Source: a virus. Taken from it: a DNA stretch of 52,125 bases. The translations under genes were made by a program, and so were the position numbers. This document shows, one piece after another, positions 42,882 through 51,296 of this stretch (position 1 is the stretch's first letter; each line of letters opens with the position of its first letter). The stretch is from the IMG/VR virus record IMGVR_UViG_3300025642_000006, positions 1 to 52,125 of that record; one strand, 5' to 3'. The notes under the pieces are model-generated. The model did no database searches, had not been told where the DNA came from, and saw only the letters and a program-made list of their open reading frames with translations.

Positions 42882-44462
42882 ATGCGTAGCATAGTTCTAA
42901 TAGCATTATTTATAACAGCCTCAGCACTAGCTCAGGACACCGTGCTAAACAACGTCTCAATCATAGGCGGTTCAGGGGTAGAATCCGATCCCATATTCAG
43001 CGCGTGGGTAGAAACAGGCTCAGTAACCGCTGTAGAGTCCGACCCGGTATTCACTAACTGGCTAGACGATACCTTCCCCGCTACCCTCCTTGCCGCCACC
43101 TCGCTGCTCACCAGCAACCTCACCTCCGAGGCATCCGCCCGGATCGAAGCAGATGCCGCAATAACCGGTCGCATTGACGTGGTCGAGACGACCGCGCTGA
43201 CCTCCGTGAGGTGCTCCGGCGGCTGGTACAACCCGGACTGGTTCACATTGGCCATGCGCCCGTATCCTTACACGGTAATCAGCGAGGGCGAGACCAACGC
43301 GGTCTACAGCGTGTACGTGTCCAGCGTGGTGGTGGATACCGCCGCAGGGCAACTGCTGGAGCCGTCAATCTTGCGCATGAGTACTTTCACTGGGGCCGTT
43401 GAATATGCGGCGCTTAGCAACTGCACGATTGCCACCGTGACCGTGACAAATTACCTGTGGGGCGAGGAGCAGGTTACGGATTATGACGCCGTGATATTTG
43501 ACGAAGACCTTGAAGCGGGCACCGTGGCAGAAATCACAGCCACGCTCAACAGCTTCGCCCGATCCACCAGCCTGACCTACGCCGTGAGCAACCTCTACAC
43601 CTACAATCAATATCAGGGCGATGTGCCCGGATCACTCCGCGCCTACATCAACACGTCCTTGCAGGCTCGCGCAAGTGTGAGCAATCGCACGATGAACCTC
43701 TATGAGGACGGCTGGCCCACGACATGGACCCGCAATACGAACCTTTGGTGCGCTGGTGTGGATTTGACGTGCGCCTCGCCCTATAATTCGTTTGGGAACC
43801 CCGCCGAAAAGGGCGGAGTGGCCATCACCCGGCAGCATATCGCCTTTGCGGCTCATTATCCAATCACCAACGGGGCATCGTTGCTGTTTGTGGACGGGAC
43901 CAACGGCCTGTATTGGCGAGCGATGACGGACAGCCGGACCATCCCCGGCACGGATTGCCGAATCGGCCTGCTGGCCTCTGCGCTACCTGCAACCATCACC
44001 CCCGCGCAGCTCATGCAGGCATCCGACAACGGGCGGTTTCTTGGGGCGCTCAACATGGACGGCGGTATAGGAATCCGCTCAATCCACCTCAAGGCGGTAG
44101 AGAGCAACGACCCCAAAACCTTTGCAAAGTGGGCCTGCTCCGCCCGCATCACCGAGGCCGATACGACAGGCGGCATGATGGGACGCGACATTGCCGCCAT
44201 CGGCAGGACGGCGGACAGCCCTTATTCAGCCGCAGTCATTGTTGGTGATTCGGGGCAACCAACCTTTGTTGTGATCGGAACGAACACGGTGCTCTATTCG
44301 ACGTTTCATAGCTCGGGCGGAGGCCCAAATATCGGCGTACTTGCCCCGCAGATCGAAACGGCCATTGCCGCAATGGGAAACACTATCTACACCAATCTGA
44401 ACTATATCAATCTGGATTCCTGGCGTGATTACAACATGCCGCCCGTGATGGGAGGAGAATAA
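42882..44462 (+). CDS. Fibre-like protein with Sec signal peptide, 526 aa
   Basis: RBS AAAGGAG. MRSIVLIALFITASALA signal peptide (ALA|QD). N-terminal ESDPIFSAW and ESDPVFTNW motifs match those in the neighbouring fibres. From about base 43060 the codon usage switches abruptly to GC-rich and the protein changes to a single long beta domain ending in GGPNIGVLAPQIETAI, consistent with a horizontally exchanged tip joined to a phage stem. Role in receptor binding is inferred. Confidence 0.7.
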   Translation: MRSIVLIALFITASALAQDTVLNNVSIIGGSGVESDPIFSAWVETGSVTAVESDPVFTNWLDDTFPATLLAATSLLTSNLTSEASARIEADAAITGRIDVVETTALTSVRCSGGWYNPDWFTLAMRPYPYTVISEGETNAVYSVYVSSVVVDTAAGQLLEPSILRMSTFTGAVEYAALSNCTIATVTVTNYLWGEEQVTDYDAVIFDEDLEAGTVAEITATLNSFARSTSLTYAVSNLYTYNQYQGDVPGSLRAYINTSLQARASVSNRTMNLYEDGWPTTWTRNTNLWCAGVDLTCASPYNSFGNPAEKGGVAITRQHIAFAAHYPITNGASLLFVDGTNGLYWRAMTDSRTIPGTDCRIGLLASALPATITPAQLMQASDNGRFLGALNMDGGIGIRSIHLKAVESNDPKTFAKWACSARITEADTTGGMMGRDIAAIGRTADSPYSAAVIVGDSGQPTFVVIGTNTVLYSTFHSSGGGPNIGVLAPQIETAIAAMGNTIYTNLNYINLDSWRDYNMPPVMGGE

Positions 44463-44463
44463 C

Positions 44464-47400
44464 ATGACCCGTATCATATCCGCACTGTTGATCCTCCTCG
44501 CGGCATCCGCCCACGCGCAAGTGATCGGCGTCCTATCCAACCTGCTCGCCACGGCGGCCACCCCCGCTGAACTCACCGAGACGGTGCTGGAACTCAACTC
44601 CATTGTTATCAACGCTGGCGATATGCACGACCTGCGCGTCGGCGACGGAGTGACCCCTGGTGGCGTCCGAGTGTGGAACACCGACGCGCTTACCGAGCCG
44701 CCTCGCTCCTACCCGCACGGATTCGCGATGAACGGAAACACGATCTCGCTGAATGGGTCCTACACCATCGGCGCGGAAGGCCCACTTTGGTATCTCCGGT
44801 GCAATGGGTCGAACGTAATGTCCGTGCTGGCTAACTCCGGCTCGCTGGGCACGACCATCAGCGAGACCTACGCGGGGAGCAACATTCTGCGCGTGGTGGT
44901 GGCTGTCGAAGACGAGGCGCTTGATCCTCTCGTTGAATACTCGCAAAGCCTCATCACCCCGGCATGGACCGATTGCGTGTATACCGTGACCCGCCCGACC
45001 ACCAACCTTGTTCAGATCGACATTGAGATTCCAGAGGACGCCACCAACGGATATTTCAGGATCACCGCGCTCTCCGGATTCCGCGTGCGCTTTGGCATCC
45101 CGCTGGAAGCCCCAAGCGCGAGCGTAAGCGGTGGGCTGACCCTTGGTGGCACAACGAACGTCATCACCGACGATGGGACCAACCTAACCCGTAACGGCGT
45201 ACTGATTGCAGGCACAGGCGGAACAGGCAGCGGCTTCCCGGCCACCAACCACATGAACGCGGCTGGATACAACCTGACCAATCTCAACATCGCACAGGGC
45301 ACCACGGCCAACTTTGGGACGCTAAACGCGACCACGGTCAACGGGACGATCTTCAACGGGCGTGATATGACCTTGTCGGGCAACCTGAATATTGCCAGCA
45401 ATCTGAATTATACCATCAACCAGCAAACGACGGTCTACCTTGGGACCAACTACATCACCAACATCAACGTAACGGCACGGTGGACCACAAACAACACGTA
45501 CCTCTACACTAACGTCGTCGAGACGCATACGGCGTGGTACACCAACTACGTCACCTATGACACCTACATCAACAACGGAGGGTATTTCAACGCCTCAAAC
45601 GCGAATTGGGTAGCCTTCCCCGGCCTGTATATCGAGGGGACGAACACCGCGGCATCCGGCGTATGGGATTTCACTGACGCGATCGTATTGGGGCTAGGCG
45701 CAGGCACCGTCACCAACGCAGGGTACGGCCTCATAATGACCAACAACGTGATCGCCATTGATACAAGCATCGTCGCCACCGGCACACCGCTCTACGTCTA
45801 CAGCGAGACGGACCCAGCATTTGCTGCATCATCTAACTTGTTCTTACAGGCTGAAACTGATCCAGCCTTCACGAATTGGCTCGGTACCAACACCTACATC
45901 AAAACCGAATCCGACCCCGTCTGGGCATCCGAAAAGTCAAGCTATGCCACCGGCACCCCGCTCTACGTCTACAGCGAGACGGACCCGGCATTCACCAACT
46001 GGGTTGAGACGACCTTCACCAATGCCGTGACCAGCTTAGTCGCACAGGTGTCCGTTGCAGGCGTGTCCAGCGTAGAGGGGATCACAGGCGCGGTGCTAAT
46101 CAGCGGCGCCACCAACTCGGGCCAGACCATCTATCTGCCTGCATCGAGCGGCGCAACACAGACCAACACCATCACAGACACCATGACACAGCCGCTAAGG
46201 CTCTCTGGTGGGTTCTACGTTGGGACTGACACCAACCTAATCACCAACGTGGTTGAAGGTGCTGAGGGCTCAGGCACCCTAACAAACATCGTAATCAACG
46301 GGACCATGGGAACGACTACAGGTGCTCTGGCTTATGTTACCGTTGCGGGGGGAGGTGGCGGAATATCTGGGATAATAACTGATGCTACCTACACAAACGA
46401 CATGAGCGTTATGCAGACCGTAACGAATACGTACACTCTCACACCTGTGATCGAAAAAATTGTTTTGCGTGCAGAAACAACCAACCGCCCATTTAGCAAA
46501 TCAGTTATTGTTGATCTTTTTCACGGTGCAACGATAGCACCGGAGGCCCGTCAGCTCCGCGAGTCGTTTACATTCGAGGCTGTTGATTTGCAAACAAACG
46601 TAACATCTGGAGACTCAGAAATTGGCATTATACAGGCTCAGCAGTTGTATGACGACGATTTGTGCTATCTATCTGATAATGCGTCAACATCGGAGTATGT
46701 GCGGATTTTGTCGTCGGTTGATAGTGGGAGCTGGAATACGGACTATGATAGCACCGAAGCAGACATCTATTCCCTAGCTGTCTACGATGGCAAACTGTAT
46801 GCTGGTAGTGCTACTGGCGGCAAGGTTTTTGTGTATGATGGAACAACATGGTCAGAGTCTTATGATAGCACAGAAGAACGCATCTATTCCCTAGCTGTCT
46901 ACGATGGCAAACTGTATGCTGGTAGTGGTCCTGGCGGCAAGGTTTTTGTGTATGATGGAACAACATGGTCAGAGTCTTATGATAGCACAGAAGGATTTAT
47001 TCGTTCCCTAGCTGTATACGGTGGCAAACTGTATGCTGGTAGTGCTACTGGCGGCAAGGTTTATGTGTATGATGGAACAACATGGTCAGAGTCTTATGAT
47101 AGCACAGAAGAACGCATCTATTCCCTAGCTGTCTACGATGGCAAACTGTATGCGGGTAGTGGTACTGGCGGCAAGGTTTTTGTGTATGATGGAACAACAT
47201 GGTCAGAGTCTTATGATAGCACAGAAGGATACATCTATTCCCTAGCTGTCTACGGTGGCAAACTGTATGCGGGTAGTGGTACTGGCGGCAAGGTTTTTGT
47301 GTATGATGGCTCAACATGGTCAGAGTCTTATGATAGCACAGAAGGATACATCTTGTCCCTAGCTGTCTACGATGGCAAACTGTATGCTGGTAGTGGTACT

Positions 47401-47721
47401 GGCGGCAAGGTTTATGTGTATGATGGAACAACATGGTCAGAGTCTTATGATAGCACAGAAGAACGCATCTATTCCCTAGCTGTCTACGGTGGCAAACTGT
47501 ATGCGGGTAGTGGTGCTGGCGGAATAATCTTTAGATACACCTCAACAGGGCTCACGACCCTAGTCAATCCGTTAGCAAACTCATACGCGGCAGGATCAAC
47601 CATGTACCGATGCGCCGAGATGGGAGGATGGGTAGCCACGACGAACTGCACGCTTAGGGTCCAGACCGTTTCTGAGACATTAGACTATGATGTGATATCA
47701 ATATTTAAGGAGGTTCAATGA
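44464..47721 (+). CDS. Tail fibre with signal peptide and seven-bladed beta-propeller, 1085 aa
   Basis: RBS GGAGGAG. MTRIISALLILLAASAHA signal peptide (AHA|QV). Next comes an Mtd_N-like segment (TETVLELNSIVINAGDMHDL then RVGDGVTPGG), the usual start of phage tropism determinants, then NYTNVV-type Asn/Thr shaft, YSETDPAF and ESDPVW motifs, and a beta-propeller formed by seven ~39-aa blades (IYSLAVYDGKLYAGSGTGGK; VFVYDGTTWSES). The blades are near-identical at DNA level. Base composition is GC-rich to about 46270 and AT-richer after. Likely receptor or glycan binding through the propeller. Cleaved export is inferred from the signal. Confidence 0.78.
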   Translation: MTRIISALLILLAASAHAQVIGVLSNLLATAATPAELTETVLELNSIVINAGDMHDLRVGDGVTPGGVRVWNTDALTEPPRSYPHGFAMNGNTISLNGSYTIGAEGPLWYLRCNGSNVMSVLANSGSLGTTISETYAGSNILRVVVAVEDEALDPLVEYSQSLITPAWTDCVYTVTRPTTNLVQIDIEIPEDATNGYFRITALSGFRVRFGIPLEAPSASVSGGLTLGGTTNVITDDGTNLTRNGVLIAGTGGTGSGFPATNHMNAAGYNLTNLNIAQGTTANFGTLNATTVNGTIFNGRDMTLSGNLNIASNLNYTINQQTTVYLGTNYITNINVTARWTTNNTYLYTNVVETHTAWYTNYVTYDTYINNGGYFNASNANWVAFPGLYIEGTNTAASGVWDFTDAIVLGLGAGTVTNAGYGLIMTNNVIAIDTSIVATGTPLYVYSETDPAFAASSNLFLQAETDPAFTNWLGTNTYIKTESDPVWASEKSSYATGTPLYVYSETDPAFTNWVETTFTNAVTSLVAQVSVAGVSSVEGITGAVLISGATNSGQTIYLPASSGATQTNTITDTMTQPLRLSGGFYVGTDTNLITNVVEGAEGSGTLTNIVINGTMGTTTGALAYVTVAGGGGGISGIITDATYTNDMSVMQTVTNTYTLTPVIEKIVLRAETTNRPFSKSVIVDLFHGATIAPEARQLRESFTFEAVDLQTNVTSGDSEIGIIQAQQLYDDDLCYLSDNASTSEYVRILSSVDSGSWNTDYDSTEADIYSLAVYDGKLYAGSATGGKVFVYDGTTWSESYDSTEERIYSLAVYDGKLYAGSGPGGKVFVYDGTTWSESYDSTEGFIRSLAVYGGKLYAGSATGGKVYVYDGTTWSESYDSTEERIYSLAVYDGKLYAGSGTGGKVFVYDGTTWSESYDSTEGYIYSLAVYGGKLYAGSGTGGKVFVYDGSTWSESYDSTEGYILSLAVYDGKLYAGSGTGGKVYVYDGTTWSESYDSTEERIYSLAVYGGKLYAGSGAGGIIFRYTSTGLTTLVNPLANSYAAGSTMYRCAEMGGWVATTNCTLRVQTVSETLDYDVISIFKEVQ
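46744..47540 (+). repeat. Seven tandem ~117-bp near-identical repeats (propeller blades)
   Basis: Units start at 46744, 46861, 46978, 47095, 47212, 47329 and 47446, each 117 bp; the last ends in GAGGIIFRY. They differ mainly at a few codons (TEERIYS, TEGFIRS, TEGYIYS, TEADIYS, TEGYILS variants), which points to recent amplification or homogenisation. Seven units equal one complete propeller. Confidence 0.92.
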
Positions 47722-48512
47722 TGCGAAAACTATTATTATATGCAATTTGTTTAATGTGCTCAACGGCCATTTATGCTGGTTACTACTATACACAGGATGA
47801 GGAGGGTAATGTCACGCGCACAAAAGGCGACACCCCCTACCCGGAAGGGGCTATATGGCAGACCGATGTGAACTACCAGACCCCCGTTGACGATATCAAG
47901 GTTGATGATGGTAAAATCGTGAGGCGATCAGCGGAGGAAATAAAGAAACGGTTGCAATACGAAGTACTTTTCCGAGTTGATGGGAAACTGCATACAGAGT
48001 TGCTCGCGAAGAAGTCGCTTGATCCGCTTTTGGAATACGAGGTCATACTGGGTGGCAAGCGGAAATACCATATCGAGTTACCAACCGAACAGACCGGAAC
48101 GACTACCGATCCGGAAACCGGCGAAGAGTTGCCCGTAATGTCCGAAGTGCCAATTAAATACTGCAAACTGGTTGACGGCGAACTGGTAGCCATGACAGAG
48201 GCTGAGCGTACGGCGCGGGATGAGTACGATGCGCAGGTTGCAGAGGCAGCGCGTCTAGCCAGCCCCGTGCCCGACGTGACACCGTTACAGTTTCGCTTGA
48301 TCCTGTTATCGCAGGGGATCACCGAGGCGCAGATTGACGCGTTGCTTGAGACCATCGAAGACCCAACAGAAAAGGCAGTTGCCAAATTAACATGGAGCAA
48401 AGCCAGCGTGTTCAAACGGTCGCATCCGATGATTGCTTCAATGGGCGCGACGATGGGTTTCACCGCCTTGCAAATGGACGAGCTATTCAGAGCCGCAGCG
48501 GAGATTGAATAA
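47718..48512 (+). CDS. Exported fibre-associated/chaperone-like protein, 264 aa
   Basis: MRKLLLYAICLMCSTAIYA signal peptide (IYA|GY). RBS AAGGAGG serves either of two consecutive ATGs; the first overlaps the previous stop. The C-terminal ~80 residues (TPLQFRLILLSQGITEAQID; FKRSHPMIASMGATMGFTAL) match the C-terminal domain of phage proteins that follow tail fibres (DUF4376-like), often assembly chaperones. A chaperone with a signal peptide would only make sense if assembly happens after export. Confidence 0.66.
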   Translation: MMRKLLLYAICLMCSTAIYAGYYYTQDEEGNVTRTKGDTPYPEGAIWQTDVNYQTPVDDIKVDDGKIVRRSAEEIKKRLQYEVLFRVDGKLHTELLAKKSLDPLLEYEVILGGKRKYHIELPTEQTGTTTDPETGEELPVMSEVPIKYCKLVDGELVAMTEAERTARDEYDAQVAEAARLASPVPDVTPLQFRLILLSQGITEAQIDALLETIEDPTEKAVAKLTWSKASVFKRSHPMIASMGATMGFTALQMDELFRAAAEIE

Positions 48513-48763
48513 TGAGCGACGTGGGAGTAGTAGCGGGGTTGTTACAGTCCATTCTGGACGCATTTTCAAGGTGGTCAAAATATAGGGGGATAAAACGTGC
48601 AGCTAAAAATCTTAGTGACAAAGAAACGCGTGATGCAATGGACAATGTGCTTGGTGATGGTGGCGCTCATAACATGGGCGAGCGGTTGCGCAAGTACAAG
48701 TCCCGAGGACAGAGCAGCGGATACGATAGCAACAGTGCTGACACTGGAAGAAAGGTAGAATGA
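48512..48763 (+). CDS. Small hypothetical lysis-region protein, 83 aa
   Basis: Start overlaps the previous stop (TAATG). N-terminal hydrophobic helix (VGVVAGLLQSILDAFSRW) and a basic, flexible C-terminus. Contains a nested gene in another frame (48597-48758). Position at the head of the lysis-type cassette. No family recognised. Confidence 0.55.
   Translation: MSDVGVVAGLLQSILDAFSRWSKYRGIKRAAKNLSDKETRDAMDNVLGDGGAHNMGERLRKYKSRGQSSGYDSNSADTGRKVE
48597..48758 (+). CDS. Nested lipoprotein gene, candidate o-spanin-like
   Basis: Lies out of frame inside 48512-48763. From GTG 48597 (GGGGG upstream) or ATG 48633 it encodes MQLKILVTKKRVMQWTMCLV followed by MVALITWASGCASTSPEDR, a basic n-region, hydrophobic core and ASG|C lipobox. 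Mature part is ~24 residues. Embedded lipoprotein genes next to lysis genes are the hallmark of Rz1-type outer membrane spanins, but the surrounding gene does not look like an Rz protein. Start choice is uncertain. Confidence 0.55.
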   Translation: MQLKILVTKKRVMQWTMCLVMVALITWASGCASTSPEDRAADTIATVLTLEER

Positions 48764-48766
48764 CAT

Positions 48767-49156
48767 ATGAGCGACGCAATAGACAGATCGGTGATTCAGA
48801 CAATGATTGAACAGGCGGCGTCTATCGCGGCAACTCAAGCTCTGCAAAGCATCAAGCGCCCGACTCCCGAGTGCATCAATTCTTTCAGCGGACAATTTCA
48901 TGCTATTTCACTCACGCTTGCAGACATTACCAACACGCTAAAAAATATAGGCAAGACCCTTGAGGAGATCGGCGCACGTCAGGCTGGGTTCGGAGCGCGA
49001 CTCGATGCGACGGAAGATGCGATTGAGGATTTGCAGCGCTGGAAAAAGGGACAATGGAAAGTGTTTGCGTGGCTATGGAGTTGCGTTGCCGGGACGGGAG
49101 CATTCGTGTTCATCCGCTCGCTCGATAAACTGTTGACTAACTGGTTCGGGGACTAA
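48767..49156 (+). CDS. XhlA/holin-accessory-like coiled-coil membrane protein, 129 aa
   Basis: A predicted coiled coil (LTLADITNTLKNIGKTLEEI; RLDATEDAIEDLQRWKKGQW) is followed by one C-terminal membrane span (KVFAWLWSCVAGTGAFVFI). This is the architecture of hemolysin XhlA-type phage proteins that assist holins. RBS is not strong. Position after the lipoprotein and before the peptidase fits a lysis cassette. Not a spanin by topology. Confidence 0.65.
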   Translation: MSDAIDRSVIQTMIEQAASIAATQALQSIKRPTPECINSFSGQFHAISLTLADITNTLKNIGKTLEEIGARQAGFGARLDATEDAIEDLQRWKKGQWKVFAWLWSCVAGTGAFVFIRSLDKLLTNWFGD

Positions 49157-49160
49157 TGCA

Positions 49161-49559
49161 ATGACGCAGGACGATCTATACGCCATCATCAAGGAGCAGG
49201 TAGGATACGGACGGCTGCGCCCCCTTAAAGACGTGACCTATCACGATGGTATATCCTACCGGCAAATCGAACAATGGCGCAAAGGCTGGTGGCGCGGTGC
49301 ATGGTTCGGGCTAATCAACCCGGTGCCTGATTACACGCCAGAGAGTTTCGACTGTGACGACATCGCGGCTGACTTCGTGGCCTATTGCAGGCGGCAGAAT
49401 GCTTACAGCCGTAAGGCGCTCCCGATGTGTGTTGCATTCGTTCAGGGTCACGCACTGGTTCTGTTCGTAGATGATTCCGGCGTCAGGTTCTTCGACCCGA
49501 ATGAGGGCGAATCACCTCTGGTGGACGAAGGATCAATACTATATCTGGAGGGGCTATGA
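49161..49559 (+). CDS. Papain-like/agglutinin-C-type cysteine peptidase-like protein, 132 aa
   Basis: ESFDCDDIAADFVAYCR (Cys65), FVQGHALVLFV (His97) and VRFFDPN (Asp112) order as a C-H-D triad, and the DCDD...GHA...F-x-P pattern matches phage proteins related to the MOA agglutinin C-terminal cysteine peptidase/transglutaminase-like group. Located in the lysis region with no other recognised endolysin, so it could act as the endolysin or on a surface protein. No signal peptide. Function inferred from motif order. Confidence 0.6.
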   Translation: MTQDDLYAIIKEQVGYGRLRPLKDVTYHDGISYRQIEQWRKGWWRGAWFGLINPVPDYTPESFDCDDIAADFVAYCRRQNAYSRKALPMCVAFVQGHALVLFVDDSGVRFFDPNEGESPLVDEGSILYLEGL

Positions 49560-49981
49560 AAACAACCCTACGTGACCTGATTGAGTGTGCCGTTATTATA
49601 TGCGGCACCATCACAATCATCCTTGCCGTATCCTGCATCTCCCTGACCGAAGAGCAGCGCACCGACATTGAGAAAATCATTTCAGCCGTTCCTATTGCTA
49701 CGGCTACCCCATTGCCCCAACCGACACCCGTAACAATAACTAATACAGTTCCTGTAAAACACCCGGATGTTTCTGTTGGGGCATCCCTTGCCGGAGTTGC
49801 GCCGTTCGCGGAGGCGCACGGGATACCCGTTGCGTCTACTGGACGTGGCGACATGCTAGACATGCGCGGCATGTCTAATGCCGACGCACTCATTGCCGAG
49901 TGGTGCGAGCTTTCAGGTGGTGCGGCGTGTCCTGCACTAACCGACGCAGAGCCAGATGGGATATTTCACCAATGCCATTAA
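49556..49981 (+). CDS. Putative lipoprotein/membrane-anchored protein, 141 aa
   Basis: RBS GGAGG. MKTTLRDLIECAVIICGTIT then IILAVSCISL gives a long hydrophobic segment ending in a lipobox-like VSC. Then a Pro/Thr-rich linker (ATATPLPQPTPVTITNTVPV) and a small domain. A Pro-rich exported lipoprotein after a holin-like gene is compatible with an o-spanin. Alternatively a simple membrane anchor. ATGA-type coupling with the peptidase. Confidence 0.55.
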   Translation: MKTTLRDLIECAVIICGTITIILAVSCISLTEEQRTDIEKIISAVPIATATPLPQPTPVTITNTVPVKHPDVSVGASLAGVAPFAEAHGIPVASTGRGDMLDMRGMSNADALIAEWCELSGGAACPALTDAEPDGIFHQCH

Positions 49982-50241
49982 CGCCACTACAGTTCGAGTT
50001 CAACTGTGTCAACGGACACGCTGATCGTCTCAGGCGTGAGCTTGATAGTGTGGAGCATTCACTGCTGCATATCAAGGCGCAGTTGGCAGTGGAGGGGATG
50101 AGAGCAACCGATATTCTGGAGGTGCATAATGTGGCGACTGATATTTGCAATGTGGAGAATACGACTGAGACACCCGATCAGGTGGCTACGGATGAGAAAG
50201 TTATGGCGGGAGATACGGGTAGAGTCGAGGCCGAATTATGA
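49972..50241 (+). CDS. Hypothetical protein, 89 aa
   Basis: ATG at 49972 overlaps the previous gene by 10 bp. Product begins MPLTPLQFEFNCVNGHADRL; helical then acidic. Coupled to DUF1353 at its end (ATGA). No recognised domain. Confidence 0.55.
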   Translation: MPLTPLQFEFNCVNGHADRLRRELDSVEHSLLHIKAQLAVEGMRATDILEVHNVATDICNVENTTETPDQVATDEKVMAGDTGRVEAEL

Positions 50242-50771
50242 CCGCAATGTGGACAGGTAGCGGATACTCTAAGGCAATGACCAATGAGGAGCAACGCGCT
50301 CTTGGGTTGCCAACGTACAAGCGATTTTACCTGTTCAAGCACGAGCCAGATAATCGTGAGACGCTCTGTTACGACGGGGCTATGTTCCGTGTTCCTGATA
50401 ATTGCATTCACGATTTCGGATCAGGTCTTGAGTACACGCAGGGCATTCCGATTCTACGCCGGTGGTTCAGTAGAGACTCATATCCTCGCTCGGTTGTTTT
50501 GCATGACGCAGCATACAGCGGCACGTCAAATGACGAACTTTACGATATGGCGCCAAACCTTGCACAAGTTGGGACTCGGCATCAGTTGTGGATAAGCGTA
50601 GACAACGGCGACACATGGGCGGCCACTCCTGTATCAAGAGAGTTGGCTGACGAGTTGCTTCGTATCGGCATCCTAGCAGAGGGTGGACCCCGTTGGGTGG
50701 CATGGACGTACCATAAAGCTGTAAGATTATTTGGTAGATTTGTTTGGGATGATGGGATAGTAGAAGACTAG
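50238..50771 (+). CDS. DUF1353-family phage protein, 177 aa
   Basis: The family pattern is complete: AMFRVPDNCIHDFGSGLEYT followed by FSRDSYPRSVVLHDAAYSGT with the conserved HD (89-90), SRELADELLRIG, and a C-terminal YHKAVRLFGRFVW. Such proteins are found next to lysis or tail genes in many phages; their activity is not established, though a peptidase-like fold has been discussed. Overlaps the previous gene by ATGA. Confidence 0.78.
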   Translation: MTAMWTGSGYSKAMTNEEQRALGLPTYKRFYLFKHEPDNRETLCYDGAMFRVPDNCIHDFGSGLEYTQGIPILRRWFSRDSYPRSVVLHDAAYSGTSNDELYDMAPNLAQVGTRHQLWISVDNGDTWAATPVSRELADELLRIGILAEGGPRWVAWTYHKAVRLFGRFVWDDGIVED

Positions 50772-50794
50772 GCGAAAGCCTGAAAGGAGTAGAG

Positions 50795-51151
50795 ATGAAA
50801 AAGATTATTGCTGGATTGTTTGGGGTGATTATTGCTGTTTCTGTATACGCCGCTCAAGATGGTGGACTGTATAATAAAGCAGTAGGTTATCCGGGGTCAT
50901 TGCTGACTACCAAGGTAGGGGAATGGGGCGCTAAGAGCCTTACCGTAATCAATAGTGGCACTAATGTAGTATACTGCAATGTAAATGGGACGGTTGCAGA
51001 AGTTGCTGTGAACGCTGTTTCTGGCACCGGATCAGTAGCGATTGCGGTTTCTGGTAGCTATACATGGGAAGGCAACAACATTGGTAGCATCGCCATTGGG
51101 TGTGTGACTGGGTATGCGTCTACCGTGACGCTTCAATTCCATACGATGTAA
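50795..51151 (+). CDS. Small secreted protein with Sec signal peptide, 118 aa
   Basis: RBS AAAGGAG. Signal peptide MKKIIAGLFGVIIAVSVYA with a VYA|AQ site. Mature part is beta-rich and Ser/Gly/Thr-rich (SGTNVVYCNVNGTVAEVAVN; ISGSYTWEGN-like motif). Last gene of the rightward block, followed by a strong terminator. Could be a fibre-tip or surface component like the other exported genes. Function unknown. Confidence 0.7.
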   Translation: MKKIIAGLFGVIIAVSVYAAQDGGLYNKAVGYPGSLLTTKVGEWGAKSLTVINSGTNVVYCNVNGTVAEVAVNAVSGTGSVAIAVSGSYTWEGNNIGSIAIGCVTGYASTVTLQFHTM

Positions 51152-51171
51152 GACTAGATTAGAGCAAAAAG

Positions 51172-51201
51172 AAGGGCCGGGAATAACCCCGGCCTTTTCT
51201 T
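51172..51201 (+). terminator. Rho-independent terminator of the late rightward block
   Basis: A 10-bp stem with one G-U pair: AAGGGCCGGG (51172-51181) with CCCGGCCTTT (51188-51197), loop of six bases, followed by T-rich TCTT. Placed 20 bases after the last gene. Confidence 0.88.
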
Positions 51202-51296
51202 ATGCCCTAGAAGGCCGCTTAGAGGCTCTAGGATTGATTTTGCTGTCTAAGCTAGGTGTGGATATGGCTTGCTATGCTAAACCCCGCCTACGCGCC

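Noticed and set aside
43062-44681. Several overlapping ORFs on both strands in the GC-rich fibre region
   Set aside because: GC-rich sequence lacks stop codons in other frames; the annotated frames have RBSs and signal peptides.
46744-47540. Regular tandem repeats suggesting a CRISPR-like array
   Set aside because: No spacers, no cas genes, in frame, 117-bp units: coding propeller blades.
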